From: Selenomonas sp. TAMA-11512
GTDB taxonomy: Bacteria; Bacillota; Negativicutes; Selenomonadales; Selenomonadaceae
DNA: 64,000 nt
Direction of reading: 5' to 3'
NCBI RefSeq assembly: GCF_037076525.1
Contig: NZ_AP029018.1
Span: forward strand, 1,761,001-1,825,000
Shown here: positions 8,040-16,813 of the stretch, one piece after another
How the letters are laid out: the number at the start of each line of letters is the position of its first letter
How positions within the stretch are numbered: the stretch's first letter is position 1
Program-made: the position numbers and the translations under genes
The notes under the pieces: model-generated
The model's input: the letters and a program-made list of their open reading frames with translations, nothing else
Told to the model about the DNA's origin: nothing
Databases searched by the model: none

Positions 8040-9143
8040 TTACCCCAGAATCAGATGAACTAGCGCAAACGCGACGACAAAGGATGCCGCCAGTGTCCCG
8101 AAGGTATACTTCGTAAGCTTTCCCTTATCGACGGGAAGCGAACCGACCATCTTGCCGGTCTGTCCGTTCATCATAAAGGTATACGGCTTTCCCTCGTACT
8201 TCGTCGTCAAAATCCAAACGGGCGCCAGCACATACTTCACGGCATTATCCTCTTTGAGAACGGTCGTTTCACCCTCGACCTCCACATGGTCATAGCCCTC
8301 GACCGTCTCTCTGAGCTTGTCCGCCGCGCTCGTCTCCAGTCGCTCATCGGCTCGCAGGCTCGCGCGCTCCGCGTCGACATCGTACTTATCGGCAAGATAT
8401 CCCGTCATGTAGGCCGGCGTAAACGGCACGAGGTCACTGTAGTCAAACGGCTCGATGCTCTCCATGAAAGCATCGTCCATCTTTTCGCTGCCGTCGACAG
8501 GAATGCGCTCAAACTTCATCTGCCCCGTACGCATGCACTGGTAATAGCTCGTACGCGTGATGTTCTCCGTGGCTGTCGAGGTTTTCTCCGTGTTGCTCGC
8601 GCGATACGTCGCGCTCGCCTCAACGGCGGCATCGAAGAACCAGAACGGCACATACATCGGCTGAATATCCTCGACGCGGTTGTTTGCCGTAAAGGCATCG
8701 GGCAGGAGCCTCTTGCCTGCATAGAAGTCTTTGAGTGCGGCAACAGCCTCCTCTTTCGTCTTCTTGAACGGGATGACGAGGTCGGGGCGCGCCATATCTT
8801 CAAATCGGCTCGGCAGCATCGTCGGATTGCCGCAATAGCAGCACTCGGTCGCCATCGTATTCTGGTCGGCGACGATCTCCGCGCCGCAGGATGAGCAGGT
8901 AAAGGCGGTCATCATCGCCGCTTCCTCCGACCCCCATTCATCGCTTCCGCTCTTCTGCCACTTGGCTTCTTTTGCCGCCTGTGCAGCGGAAGCGGCAGCT
9001 TCCTTCTCGGCAAACATCTCCTCCATCGACTGCATATCGATTTCCGCCCCGCAGTACTCGCAGGAAACGTTGGCTGCACCCGGCTGAAACGAGAGCGGTG
9101 CGCTGCAGGAAGGGCACGTATAATTTACAGAAGTACCGGCCAT
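8040..9143 (-). CDS. TFIIB-type zinc-ribbon membrane protein (YdjG-like)
   Basis: A 367-aa protein with two zinc ribbons: CPSC/CEYC at about 10-33 and CSSC/CCYC at about 83-104. The central domain contains PMYVPFWFFDA, typical of this family, and a hydrophobic segment at the extreme C-terminus (about 345-366) anchors it in the membrane. Despite the TFIIB-type ribbon there is no sign of a transcription role. It lies between the SPFH and TPM genes in one operon, and in B. subtilis the equivalent proteins form a membrane complex, which I infer here too. The start at ATG 9143 follows GAGGTG. Confidence 0.84.
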   Translation of the reverse strand: MAGTSVNYTCPSCSAPLSFQPGAANVSCEYCGAEIDMQSMEEMFAEKEAAASAAQAAKEAKWQKSGSDEWGSEEAAMMTAFTCSSCGAEIVADQNTMATECCYCGNPTMLPSRFEDMARPDLVIPFKKTKEEAVAALKDFYAGKRLLPDAFTANNRVEDIQPMYVPFWFFDAAVEASATYRASNTEKTSTATENITRTSYYQCMRTGQMKFERIPVDGSEKMDDAFMESIEPFDYSDLVPFTPAYMTGYLADKYDVDAERASLRADERLETSAADKLRETVEGYDHVEVEGETTVLKEDNAVKYVLAPVWILTTKYEGKPYTFMMNGQTGKMVGSLPVDKGKLTKYTFGTLAASFVVAFALVHLILG

Positions 9144-9164
9144 CGTTATTCACCTCGTTCCATG

Positions 9165-10577
9165 TTAGTTGGAGACATCCTGTGCGTCAAAGACATCGCC
9201 GCATTCCGGGCAAAACTTCGGCGGATTCTTCGGATCGGGCGGATTCCAGCCGCACTTGTCACACCTGTAGAGCGGTGCGCCTGCCGGTTTGGGCTTTCCG
9301 CACTGCTGGCAGAACTTGCCCTGATTGGTCGCTCCGCACCCGCATGTCCAGCCCTCCGCCGGTGCCGGCTGCGGCTTGCCGCATTCCATGCAGAACTTGC
9401 CCGTATTGCCGGACTTGCCGCACCCGCACGTCCAACCGGCGGCTGCCGCGCCTGCCACAGCGACACCCATGCCGCCCTGCGGCGATGCCGGAGGAGGCGG
9501 CTGCGGGGGCATCTGCTGCATTTGCTGTCCCTGTGCGAAGAGATTGCCGGCGTTCATGCCGCCCATCGTACCGGCCATTCCCATGCCCATAAAGGCGCCC
9601 ATAGCGCCCATGCCGCCTTCGTTCTGCGCGGCATTCTCCATGGCTGTGCTCTGCGCGGCGGCCACGCGAGCGGCTGCCATCGTGGGATCTGTATAATTTC
9701 TCGCCTCGATCGCTCTGACTCTCGTATCGACGAGCTTGTCGACCTTCTCCTTGATGCGGGCCTCGTCCTCTTCATCCGCCTTGACCGAGGATACACCGAA
9801 GGATACGATCTCGATGCCGCGAAGCTCGCCCCACTTCTTCGAGAGCACTTCATTGAGCGCCTCAGACAATTCATAGGTATGCGCCGGCAGCTCATCGTAT
9901 CCGATCTTCATTGCGGACACCTTTGCCAGGGCCGGCTGCAGGGCATTCATGAGCTCCGACTTAAGCTGGCTGTCAATTTCATCTCGTCTGTACTCGGCTG
10001 TGACGTTTCCGCCGAGATTCGTATAGAAGAGAATCGGGTTCCTAATCTTATAGCTGTATTCACCGAAGCAGCGAATATTGACGGGGAACGAGCTCTGCAG
10101 CTCTTCCACGTAGATTTTGAAAGGCACGGGGGCCGGTGTCCCGTACTTATTCCCGATGATCTCCTTCGTGTTGACGTAGTAGACCCTCTGGTTGCGCCCC
10201 GGGTCGCCGCCATGCGTGAAGCGCTTGCCGATATCGCTGAAGACCTGCTTGATGTTGCCTGCAAGATCACCGCTTGTAAACACCGACGGCGCAAGATCCG
10301 TCTGATACGTGTACTTGCCGGGCTTGTCGCAAATATCGACAACCTGCCCGTCCTCGACGATGATCATACACTGTCCGGCGTTGACCGCGATCCCCGAACC
10401 GTTCGTGATGACGTTGTCCTCACTTGACGTATTCGAGCTGCGACCCTGACTTGACAGCTGCTTCTGCCCTCTGACCATCAGCGTGTCGGCAGGAATGCTG
10501 TCACAGTAGAAATACTCTTTCCACTGATCGGCGAGTGTTCCGCCGACAGCACCCATTGCGGCATCGATAAGACCCAT
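9165..10577 (-). CDS. SPFH-domain 'virion core' protein with C-terminal zinc ribbons (YdjI-like)
   Basis: A 470-aa cytoplasmic protein. The first 290 residues are an SPFH/band-7 type domain of the YdjI (virion core) group, including VEELQSSFPVNIRCFGEYS and a helical arm. A Gly/Met-rich linker follows. Three zinc-ribbon-like elements then occur in series (WTCGCGKSG..FCMECG, WTCGCGATN..FCQQCG, YRCDKCGW..FCPECG). The start is ATG 10577 with GGGGG nine bases upstream; the open frame continues to 10661 without a ribosome site. It is the first gene of the SPFH-ribbon-TPM operon. Likely role, by family: scaffolding at the membrane during envelope stress. Confidence 0.85.
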   Translation of the reverse strand: MGLIDAAMGAVGGTLADQWKEYFYCDSIPADTLMVRGQKQLSSQGRSSNTSSEDNVITNGSGIAVNAGQCMIIVEDGQVVDICDKPGKYTYQTDLAPSVFTSGDLAGNIKQVFSDIGKRFTHGGDPGRNQRVYYVNTKEIIGNKYGTPAPVPFKIYVEELQSSFPVNIRCFGEYSYKIRNPILFYTNLGGNVTAEYRRDEIDSQLKSELMNALQPALAKVSAMKIGYDELPAHTYELSEALNEVLSKKWGELRGIEIVSFGVSSVKADEEDEARIKEKVDKLVDTRVRAIEARNYTDPTMAAARVAAAQSTAMENAAQNEGGMGAMGAFMGMGMAGTMGGMNAGNLFAQGQQMQQMPPQPPPPASPQGGMGVAVAGAAAAGWTCGCGKSGNTGKFCMECGKPQPAPAEGWTCGCGATNQGKFCQQCGKPKPAGAPLYRCDKCGWNPPDPKNPPKFCPECGDVFDAQDVSN

Positions 10578-10689
10578 TTTCATTTCCCCCTTTATGCACT
10601 GAGACATTTTGACCATTTCATCGGTATCGGCAGGAAAAAGCCCCTTTTCCCTCGTAATCATTTCACATTAGATCACATTAGAAAATTAT

Positions 10690-10789
10690 TAACAGCTTGA
10701 AAACTGTTACCGGAGTCTTCCCTGACCCATACTTCGATTTTACTACTCCGGAATGAAAAATACACTACCCGAAATTAAAAAAAGGGTAG
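10690..10789. promoter_or_regulatory. Divergent intergenic region with several inverted repeats
   Basis: The 328-base gap between the divergent SPFH operon and the lipoprotein-regulator pair holds an AACAG/CTGTT inverted repeat (10691-10708), a CCGGAGT/ACTCCGG inverted repeat (10710-10716 and 10745-10751), and a CTACCC/GGGTAG palindrome (10765-10789) of the dispersed family. A direct repeat CACATTAGA occurs twice just before. These are candidate operator sites for the downstream LuxR-type regulator. I could not pick a convincing promoter pair. Confidence 0.4.
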
Positions 10790-10905
10790 GTCGCCGCAAA
10801 GTTTCGACACCCGAGAAGACAGTCCGAACGACGCGAATCGGTCGGATATTCCGATACGAGGCCCGTATACAAGGACCTCGACAAGCATGCGAAAAAGGAG
10901 TCCCT

Positions 10906-12249
10906 ATGAAAAAGATTCTGCTGTTTCTGTCTCTCTTTTGTCCGCTCTTCTTTACCGGTTGCTTTCACACGTCCAACCTGAATCCGAATCGTCCCGTCAC
11001 ACTTACGATGTGGCATGTCTACGGCAGTCAAAAGACATCCCCTCTCAACGATGTCATCGATGAGTTCAATCGCACCAAGGGTAAAGAAAAAGGCGTCCTT
11101 GTCAACGTCGTGTCCGTCTCGGACTCCGCCTACATTGATCAGGCTCTGACGGCATCTTTAAATAAGGCGCCGGGCGCGGCGCCGCTCCCGAATCTCTTTA
11201 CAGCCTATCCCCGCGTCTACAGCATCTTCCCGTCGGACTCCCTCCTCGCTTGGGATGACTACCTGTCAAGGGAGGATCTCGACAAGTACACGCCGGCCTT
11301 CATTGAAGAGGGTCAGTTTGACGGACACCTCTATCTTTTGCCCATTGCAAAATCGACAGATATTCTTCTATTGAACAAAACCATTTTTGACCGTTTTGCG
11401 GCAGCAAAGAACATTTCTACGGACGTGCTTCGCACATTTGAAGGCTTTTTCTCCACCGCGGAGCAGTATTATGACTGGACGCAGGGCCAGCATATGTTCC
11501 AGATCAATGACTATTACAATTACTTTCTCCTCAACACGGAAAGCGTCGGCGGGCACTTTTTCAAAGACGATAAGTTCGACCTCCACAGCGAGGCCTTCCG
11601 AAAAGTCTACATGCCTGCTGCGCACGCGATCATCTATGGCGGTCTCAGCGCTGAAAAAGGATATGCCACGGATCGCTGGAAAACCGCTGAAATCATAGGT
11701 CATCTCGGATCAACCGCCGGTATCATGTACCTTAGAGAATACGTAACGTATCGCGATAACTCACGCGAGTCCATTCATCTGATTGCACTGCCATATCCGC
11801 ATTTTTCGGGCGGGACATCTTATATTCTGCAGCGCGGCACAGGCCTCTACGCCCTCAAGAATGAGGATGAGGCGCTCAATGAAGCCGCCGCCATCTTCGG
11901 CAAGTGGATCGGCGAGCCCGCGCACAACCTTGCCTTTGTCACAAACGCCGGATACGTGCCCGTGCAGACGGCTGCCGCCGAGCAGCTCTTTCAAAACGTA
12001 GACGCGGTCGAACAGCCCAGATGCCGTACGCTTTACCACGCAATGCTGCAGATGTATCAGGAAGGAGCTCAATACATGGCACTGCCTCGTCATCCGAATC
12101 TCGAAACGATGCAGCATGCCTTTGAGCGCGATTTTCGGGAGATACTCCATCAAAAGCACCTTGCTTACATTGCCGGCGGTCGAGGCGGTGACGAAAGGAT
12201 TGAGTCGCTGGCTCTTGAGGCGCTCGCCGAGCTGCAGAAAAAATATTAG
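10906..12249 (+). CDS. Extracellular solute-binding lipoprotein
   Basis: A 447-aa lipoprotein: MKKILLFLSLFCPLFFTGC is a type II signal with Cys19 as the lipidated residue. The mature part has features of the sugar-binding family 1 (TLTMWHVYG near the start, VIDEFNRTKG, LPIAKSTDILLLNKTIF in the hinge region). ATG 10906 follows AAAAAGGAG; the frame upstream to 10753 lacks support. The stop is only 5 bases from the start of a membrane-spanning LuxR-type regulator, and no permease or ATPase gene is near. I infer that it presents a ligand to that regulator instead of feeding a transporter, which is not proven. Confidence 0.85.
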   Translation: MKKILLFLSLFCPLFFTGCFHTSNLNPNRPVTLTMWHVYGSQKTSPLNDVIDEFNRTKGKEKGVLVNVVSVSDSAYIDQALTASLNKAPGAAPLPNLFTAYPRVYSIFPSDSLLAWDDYLSREDLDKYTPAFIEEGQFDGHLYLLPIAKSTDILLLNKTIFDRFAAAKNISTDVLRTFEGFFSTAEQYYDWTQGQHMFQINDYYNYFLLNTESVGGHFFKDDKFDLHSEAFRKVYMPAAHAIIYGGLSAEKGYATDRWKTAEIIGHLGSTAGIMYLREYVTYRDNSRESIHLIALPYPHFSGGTSYILQRGTGLYALKNEDEALNEAAAIFGKWIGEPAHNLAFVTNAGYVPVQTAAAEQLFQNVDAVEQPRCRTLYHAMLQMYQEGAQYMALPRHPNLETMQHAFERDFREILHQKHLAYIAGGRGGDERIESLALEALAELQKKY

Positions 12250-12254
12250 GGTAG

Positions 12255-13946
12255 ATGCAGCCTATGTTTAACATCTTTTCCGGGGTTTCCACGTCTTTCA
12301 AAAACTGTATCGATACCATACGGCACGCTTACGGGAGCCGCAACGACTCCCTGCAGGGCCGATTCGCACAGTACATCGCGCTTCTCGTAGGCGGCATCCT
12401 GTCGATTGCCGCGCTGCTCCTTGCCCTGACGGGCTTCTTGAATCCGCTGGACCGCTCGCTCACGACCTTCATGGATCAGCATCTCGACGCGCGCCACACC
12501 GAGCACAAGCGCTTCTATGACCGGCTTGCCGCGCATGGCATCATGTTCGCCGCGGAAATCGCCAAGAATACGGAGCGCACGCTCCGCCTGCATAACGCCT
12601 CCATGCAGGATCTCAATAACAATCCGGAGCTACTTATCGCCGTGGAGGCGGCGAACTTTCCTCTGCTCGAGAGCACGGTTCAGCAGAATGCCTGCAGCGG
12701 CGCTTTCTATCTTCTCAACGCGACCATCAATCCCATAAGCACGCCGAATTATCGGACTGGTCTATATGTAAAGTACATCCATCTGCACTCGGAAAACACG
12801 CTCATGAACGAGCTCACCCTATTTCGAGGCGACTACAGCATAGCACGCGCGCATGATATCAACCTGTCTACGACTTGGCAGCCGGAGATGAATATCGACA
12901 ATCTGCCGGAGATTCAAAAGCTTCTCACATCAAGTAAGGAGAAGTATCCGAAAGAACGTGTCGAAATCACTTCTCCGCATTTCCTGGTCGATACCGATGA
13001 CTATGCACGCCACCTCATTCTTCCCATCTATGATCAAAGCGGAGAGCTGATCGGCTGCTGCGGCTATGAGATCAACAGCGCCTATTATCAGGTTCGGGAA
13101 CCGGTCACCAAATATGACGGCATCACCCTTATCAGCGGCGTTATAACCCAGCTTGATGACGGTACGTATGAAGGGCAGTTTACAAACGAGGCGGCTGTCG
13201 GAAAGTCCCCCTTAACCGCCGTGGAGGACGGAGACTATACCCTCCTGAAAAGTGAGACAAATACCTTTGTCGCGCGTATGCGTCCCATCCTCATCGGTGA
13301 AAAGCCGCTTTTCCTGGTCACGATGATACCGGAAGACACCTATCATGATCTCTCCGCATCCATGCGCTTAAAGCTTGCGCTTATCCTTGCCGTCCTCCTC
13401 CTCATCTTTGTCACGGGACATCGTTTCTTTATAAAGACGTACCTGAAGCCCTTGGCGAAGCATCTGCGCGACCTCAGAAAAGAGCGAGCCGAGGCGCTTG
13501 CAAGGTATAAGCGTACGGCGACTCGTCTCAAAGACATCAACCGTGAGCAGGAAACGCTTCAAGACCGCTATAAAGAGTTAAAGTTCGAGATAATCCGGCG
13601 AGAACGGGAGCTCGCCCTCCTGCAAGAGGAAAAAAACGCGGCGGAGAAGCAATTTGAATATGCCCGTTCCACGCTGGAGAACATCTCGAAGAAAAAATGG
13701 CTCTGCATTGACGAGAAGCTCTACCGATTCTTTCTCGATAATCTCAGCGACCTCACGCCCAAGGAGCGCGCCGTCTTTGATGCCTACGCTGACGGACTGT
13801 CCTCGAAGGAGGTCATGGACGCGCTCGGCATCACGGAAAACACCATCAAATTCCACAACAAAAACATCTACAGCAAGCTCGGTGTCAAGTCGAAAAAAGA
13901 GCTCCTGCTCTACATCGACTACCGGAAAAACCACGATAAGAGCTAA
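12255..13946 (+). CDS. Membrane-spanning sensor with C-terminal LuxR-type DNA-binding domain
   Basis: A 563-aa one-component regulator. TM1 lies at about residues 38-62 (IALLVGGILSIAALLLALTG). An extracytoplasmic sensor of some 300 residues follows, probably a Cache-like fold, then TM2 at about 374-392. A long coiled coil (about 405-475) leads to a LuxR/GerE helix-turn-helix at about 495-560, seen as LTPKERAVFDAYADGLSSKEV and ITENTIKFHNKNIYSKLGV. No kinase or receiver domain is present, so the signal must pass directly from outside to DNA. It is coupled to the solute-binding lipoprotein by a 5-base gap. Targets are unknown; the divergent SPFH operon or the paralogue array directly downstream are candidates. 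Confidence 0.85.
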   Translation: MQPMFNIFSGVSTSFKNCIDTIRHAYGSRNDSLQGRFAQYIALLVGGILSIAALLLALTGFLNPLDRSLTTFMDQHLDARHTEHKRFYDRLAAHGIMFAAEIAKNTERTLRLHNASMQDLNNNPELLIAVEAANFPLLESTVQQNACSGAFYLLNATINPISTPNYRTGLYVKYIHLHSENTLMNELTLFRGDYSIARAHDINLSTTWQPEMNIDNLPEIQKLLTSSKEKYPKERVEITSPHFLVDTDDYARHLILPIYDQSGELIGCCGYEINSAYYQVREPVTKYDGITLISGVITQLDDGTYEGQFTNEAAVGKSPLTAVEDGDYTLLKSETNTFVARMRPILIGEKPLFLVTMIPEDTYHDLSASMRLKLALILAVLLLIFVTGHRFFIKTYLKPLAKHLRDLRKERAEALARYKRTATRLKDINREQETLQDRYKELKFEIIRRERELALLQEEKNAAEKQFEYARSTLENISKKKWLCIDEKLYRFFLDNLSDLTPKERAVFDAYADGLSSKEVMDALGITENTIKFHNKNIYSKLGVKSKKELLLYIDYRKNHDKS

Positions 13947-14164
13947 TCGCTTTATGGTATGCTGATAAAATTCGATCGGCGGATTGGCGAGGATTTTGTC
14001 CCGCAGCGGAGACAACCGGATGCGGAGCGCCGCTTCATGGCGGATGCGCGGACGAAGATCGCGCGGACGCCGTGCCGGAGGTAAAGTTCTGACCTCCTCC
14101 GCGGCAGCATGCCGAAAAGAGCGCTTTGCTCACCTGACAATTACACAACGAAAGGATGAGAACG

Positions 14165-15064
14165 ATGCTATCCACCTATGCAAGGAAGTGTGCACTCATT
14201 GCGGCCGCCTTCCTCACACTCTGCACGGGCACCGCATCCGCTGCCGCCGACGCCGAGCGGCAGCTTGATACCATCGCAAACGCAGACGAGGCATGGAACG
14301 AAGTGCTCGAACACCTCGCCGACGCCGACAGCCGCTATATGCGCTTTGCCGTGCATGACAGCCCCACCCTCGACATCGCCGTCACCGACCTCGACGACAA
14401 CGGACGACTCGAGGTCATCTTCCGTACGAGCCGCGTCTCAACGGAGATCGTCGCTGACGCGGACATGATGAAAAAGCCCGACGCGTACATCCGCTCCATG
14501 GAAAACGTCGCATCCGTTCCGCTCGGTGTATACGCGTTCATATATCAGGTGACGGAGGACGGCACGCGGCTTGAGCCGGTGAAGATCGATTTGCTGAACG
14601 GCGATCGCACGGCAGATTTCCCCGACCTCATGCAGCTGAAGGAGCCGCATGAAATCAGCGCCGATATGATGGGCGCGCGCCTCTACCGCATACATACCAA
14701 GGTACGCGGAAATCCCGCAGAATACGGCGCGTCGCTCGTCCCCTTCCGGCTCCTCTACCATACAGTCCGGCTCACAGGCAACACCCTCTATTGCAGGTTG
14801 GATGCCAAAGAGGAGGGGAATTACTCCGTCTACGAGGATGGCGGCATCGAGTCCTTCGTCCGGACGGTACACATGGACGGCAGAGAGGTGTCCCGGGAGG
14901 AGTTCGGGCAGTCGTCGTTTCTCAGGGAGTTCCGCACATACCCGCCCGTGCGCGGCTCGATCAAATGGGTCAGCGGCGCGCATTTCCGCGACGAGGACTT
15001 CCGCAGCACCGTCCGCACACTCCTTGCCTCTTCATGGCAGGGATTTTCCTACGGCATACGCTAA
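14165..15064 (+). CDS. Secreted paralogue array member 1 (TDLDxNGRLE protein)
   Basis: First of seven tandem paralogues, 299 aa. The signal peptide runs to about residue 27 (ASAAA). A shared element AERQLDTIANADEAW follows, then the family hallmark VTDLDDNGRLEVIF at about 73-86, an Asp-rich loop like those that bind calcium in EF-hand or dockerin domains. The end carries the family motif LASSWQGFSYG. GAAAGGA at 14150-14156 overlaps the upstream ATG 14156, so ATG 14165 is the better start. No database family was recognised. The preceding 217 bases (13947-14164) hold no gene; an 11-base match to the MITE end (GCTGATAAAAT) lies at 13961. Confidence 0.8.
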   Translation: MLSTYARKCALIAAAFLTLCTGTASAAADAERQLDTIANADEAWNEVLEHLADADSRYMRFAVHDSPTLDIAVTDLDDNGRLEVIFRTSRVSTEIVADADMMKKPDAYIRSMENVASVPLGVYAFIYQVTEDGTRLEPVKIDLLNGDRTADFPDLMQLKEPHEISADMMGARLYRIHTKVRGNPAEYGASLVPFRLLYHTVRLTGNTLYCRLDAKEEGNYSVYEDGGIESFVRTVHMDGREVSREEFGQSSFLREFRTYPPVRGSIKWVSGAHFRDEDFRSTVRTLLASSWQGFSYGIR

Positions 15065-15076
15065 AGGAGGCACACA

Positions 15077-15892
15077 ATGCTGTTCATCTTTCTCAAAAAA
15101 GGGCTGCTGACGATGCTTGCCGCGCTTCTCCTCGGCATGAGTACATCCGCCGCCGCGCCCGACGCGGAGACGCAGCTCGACATAATCGCGAGTTCACGGG
15201 ACGTATGGAAACACGAGTCTCCCTCCCTCTCCGCAGAGAATGCGATATCCCCCCGCCTTCGGAACTTTGACCCGAGCGAGACACGTGTTGCCGTCACCGA
15301 CCTCGACGCCAACGGACGTCTTGAGCTCCTCGTCCGCCACGCGGCCCGCATGAAAGGAAATGTTCCCAAATCGTTCGCCCACCTTCCGACAGCCGTGGGT
15401 ATGTCCGTCTATGAGGTCAGCGCGGATGGGCAGCTCGTAAAGCTCACAACGAACTTCCAAGACGACTGCCCCGATCTGCTCCGTTTGGGCGGGGTCAGCG
15501 AGATTGCCCCGGACGGTACACGCCGGTACAATTTCCGCACATCGATTCTCTCGAAGGACGACTCCTATGAATTTGTCATGGCCTTCCAGCAGTTTTCTAT
15601 CGCGAACGGCAGAGTACTTTGCCGCACACTTGCCGAAGAGCACGGCATATACGGCACCTATGATGGCAAACACTTTGATTTGATGCTCCGCACGGTAAAT
15701 ATCTACGATGGCGATCCATCCCACAGGGGCATGGATATCTTCGCTTTTGCTGATACGGAGTTTTTCAAGACATTTGACAATGTACTGCAGCCGGTCGGCT
15801 CCGTGCAGTGGATGACAGGCGCGGAGTTCACGGAGAATCCCCGCGCGGCGCTTGCTTCCTCGTGGCGCGGATTTTCTTACGGCGCTCGCTAA
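15077..15892 (+). CDS. Secreted paralogue array member 2
   Basis: 271 aa. ATG 15077 lies 7 bases after AAAGGAGG and 12 bases after the stop of member 1. The signal peptide is MLFIFLKKGLLTMLAALLLG and following. It carries ETQLDIIASS, the loop VTDLDANGRLELLVR at about 72-86, VSADGQLVKL, a PDLLRL element, and the C-terminal motif LASSWRGFSYG. It is closest to members 1 and 3, from which it differs mainly in the middle part. Likely exported to the periplasm or surface; no anchor is visible. Confidence 0.8.
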   Translation: MLFIFLKKGLLTMLAALLLGMSTSAAAPDAETQLDIIASSRDVWKHESPSLSAENAISPRLRNFDPSETRVAVTDLDANGRLELLVRHAARMKGNVPKSFAHLPTAVGMSVYEVSADGQLVKLTTNFQDDCPDLLRLGGVSEIAPDGTRRYNFRTSILSKDDSYEFVMAFQQFSIANGRVLCRTLAEEHGIYGTYDGKHFDLMLRTVNIYDGDPSHRGMDIFAFADTEFFKTFDNVLQPVGSVQWMTGAEFTENPRAALASSWRGFSYGAR

Positions 15893-15905
15893 AAGGAGGT
15901 GCGCG

Positions 15906-16727
15906 ATGGAACACATTTCGCTCAAAAAAACACTGGGAACTGCCTGCGTCGCCCTCACATGCGCGGCGTCCGCCGCCGCTGCCCCCCCGTCCGCTGTCCA
16001 GATCGAGACGATCGCCGCTGCCGAAGCACTCTGGCGGGACGATGCTCTTGCGGGGCAGACCGACCGGCAGGACGGCATGGCATTTGACCCTGCCCGCACG
16101 CGCTTTGCCGTCACCGACCTCGACGGGAACGGGCGGCTCGAGCTGCTGTTTTGTCACGGTACGTGGGGCGCGGAATCCATGCATACACTCCCCGAATACC
16201 TCCAAAACATGCCGACGGCGCTCGGCATGTCCGCCTACGAAATCGGCGCGGACGGCAGTCTCATCCGCCTCCCTGCCGCAGAGTTCAGCGGCGGCACGCC
16301 GAACCTGACCACGCTGGACTCCTTCCACCCTGTTGTAAAGGACGGCATACGCCGGTACAACCTCCGCACGGAGCAGCTTCACATCGACGCAGACGGCAGA
16401 ATGCGGTGCAGCAAGCGCTATCAGCGCCTCACGCTCAAAGACGGCACACTCACGTACGAACTGCTCGCCGAGAGCTGGAGTCGCGTACGCCTCGATCCCC
16501 CCTACAACGGCGGGACGGTCGGGCTGCCCTCGCAGATCTACGACGGCGACCCTGCGCACCGCGATATGCCCAGTCAGGACTTTTCCTCGACGCGCTTTAT
16601 CCTGGACTTCAATCGGAATCACTGGGTTCCCTCCGGCATCTGCTGGATGCCCGGCGAGGAACTTCTCAAGAATCCGCGCGAGGCGCTCACGACCTCGTGG
16701 TACACCTTTGCCTACCACAGCGTATAG
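15906..16727 (+). CDS. Secreted paralogue array member 3
   Basis: 273 aa. The open frame begins at 15852, but AAAAGGAGG sits 7 bases before ATG 15906, 13 bases after member 2. The signal peptide is short with an Ala-rich end (SAAAA). VTDLDGNGRLELLFC lies at about 70-84 and IGADGSLIRL further on. The C-terminal motif is altered to LTTSWYTFAYHS. A gap of 86 bases with a TTGACA box (16766-16771) follows, so a new transcript may begin there. Confidence 0.8.
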   Translation: MEHISLKKTLGTACVALTCAASAAAAPPSAVQIETIAAAEALWRDDALAGQTDRQDGMAFDPARTRFAVTDLDGNGRLELLFCHGTWGAESMHTLPEYLQNMPTALGMSAYEIGADGSLIRLPAAEFSGGTPNLTTLDSFHPVVKDGIRRYNLRTEQLHIDADGRMRCSKRYQRLTLKDGTLTYELLAESWSRVRLDPPYNGGTVGLPSQIYDGDPAHRDMPSQDFSSTRFILDFNRNHWVPSGICWMPGEELLKNPREALTTSWYTFAYHSV

Positions 16728-16813
16728 GAAGGATAAATATAACGGAGGAGCGTCGTCCCTAACATTTGACACAGCCCCTTTGTTGTACCGGTAATTCCGA
16801 AAGGAGGCATATC

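Noticed and set aside
9162-10427. Long plus-strand frame opposite the SPFH gene
   Set aside because: Shadow of the SPFH coding sequence; no ribosome site or recognisable domain.
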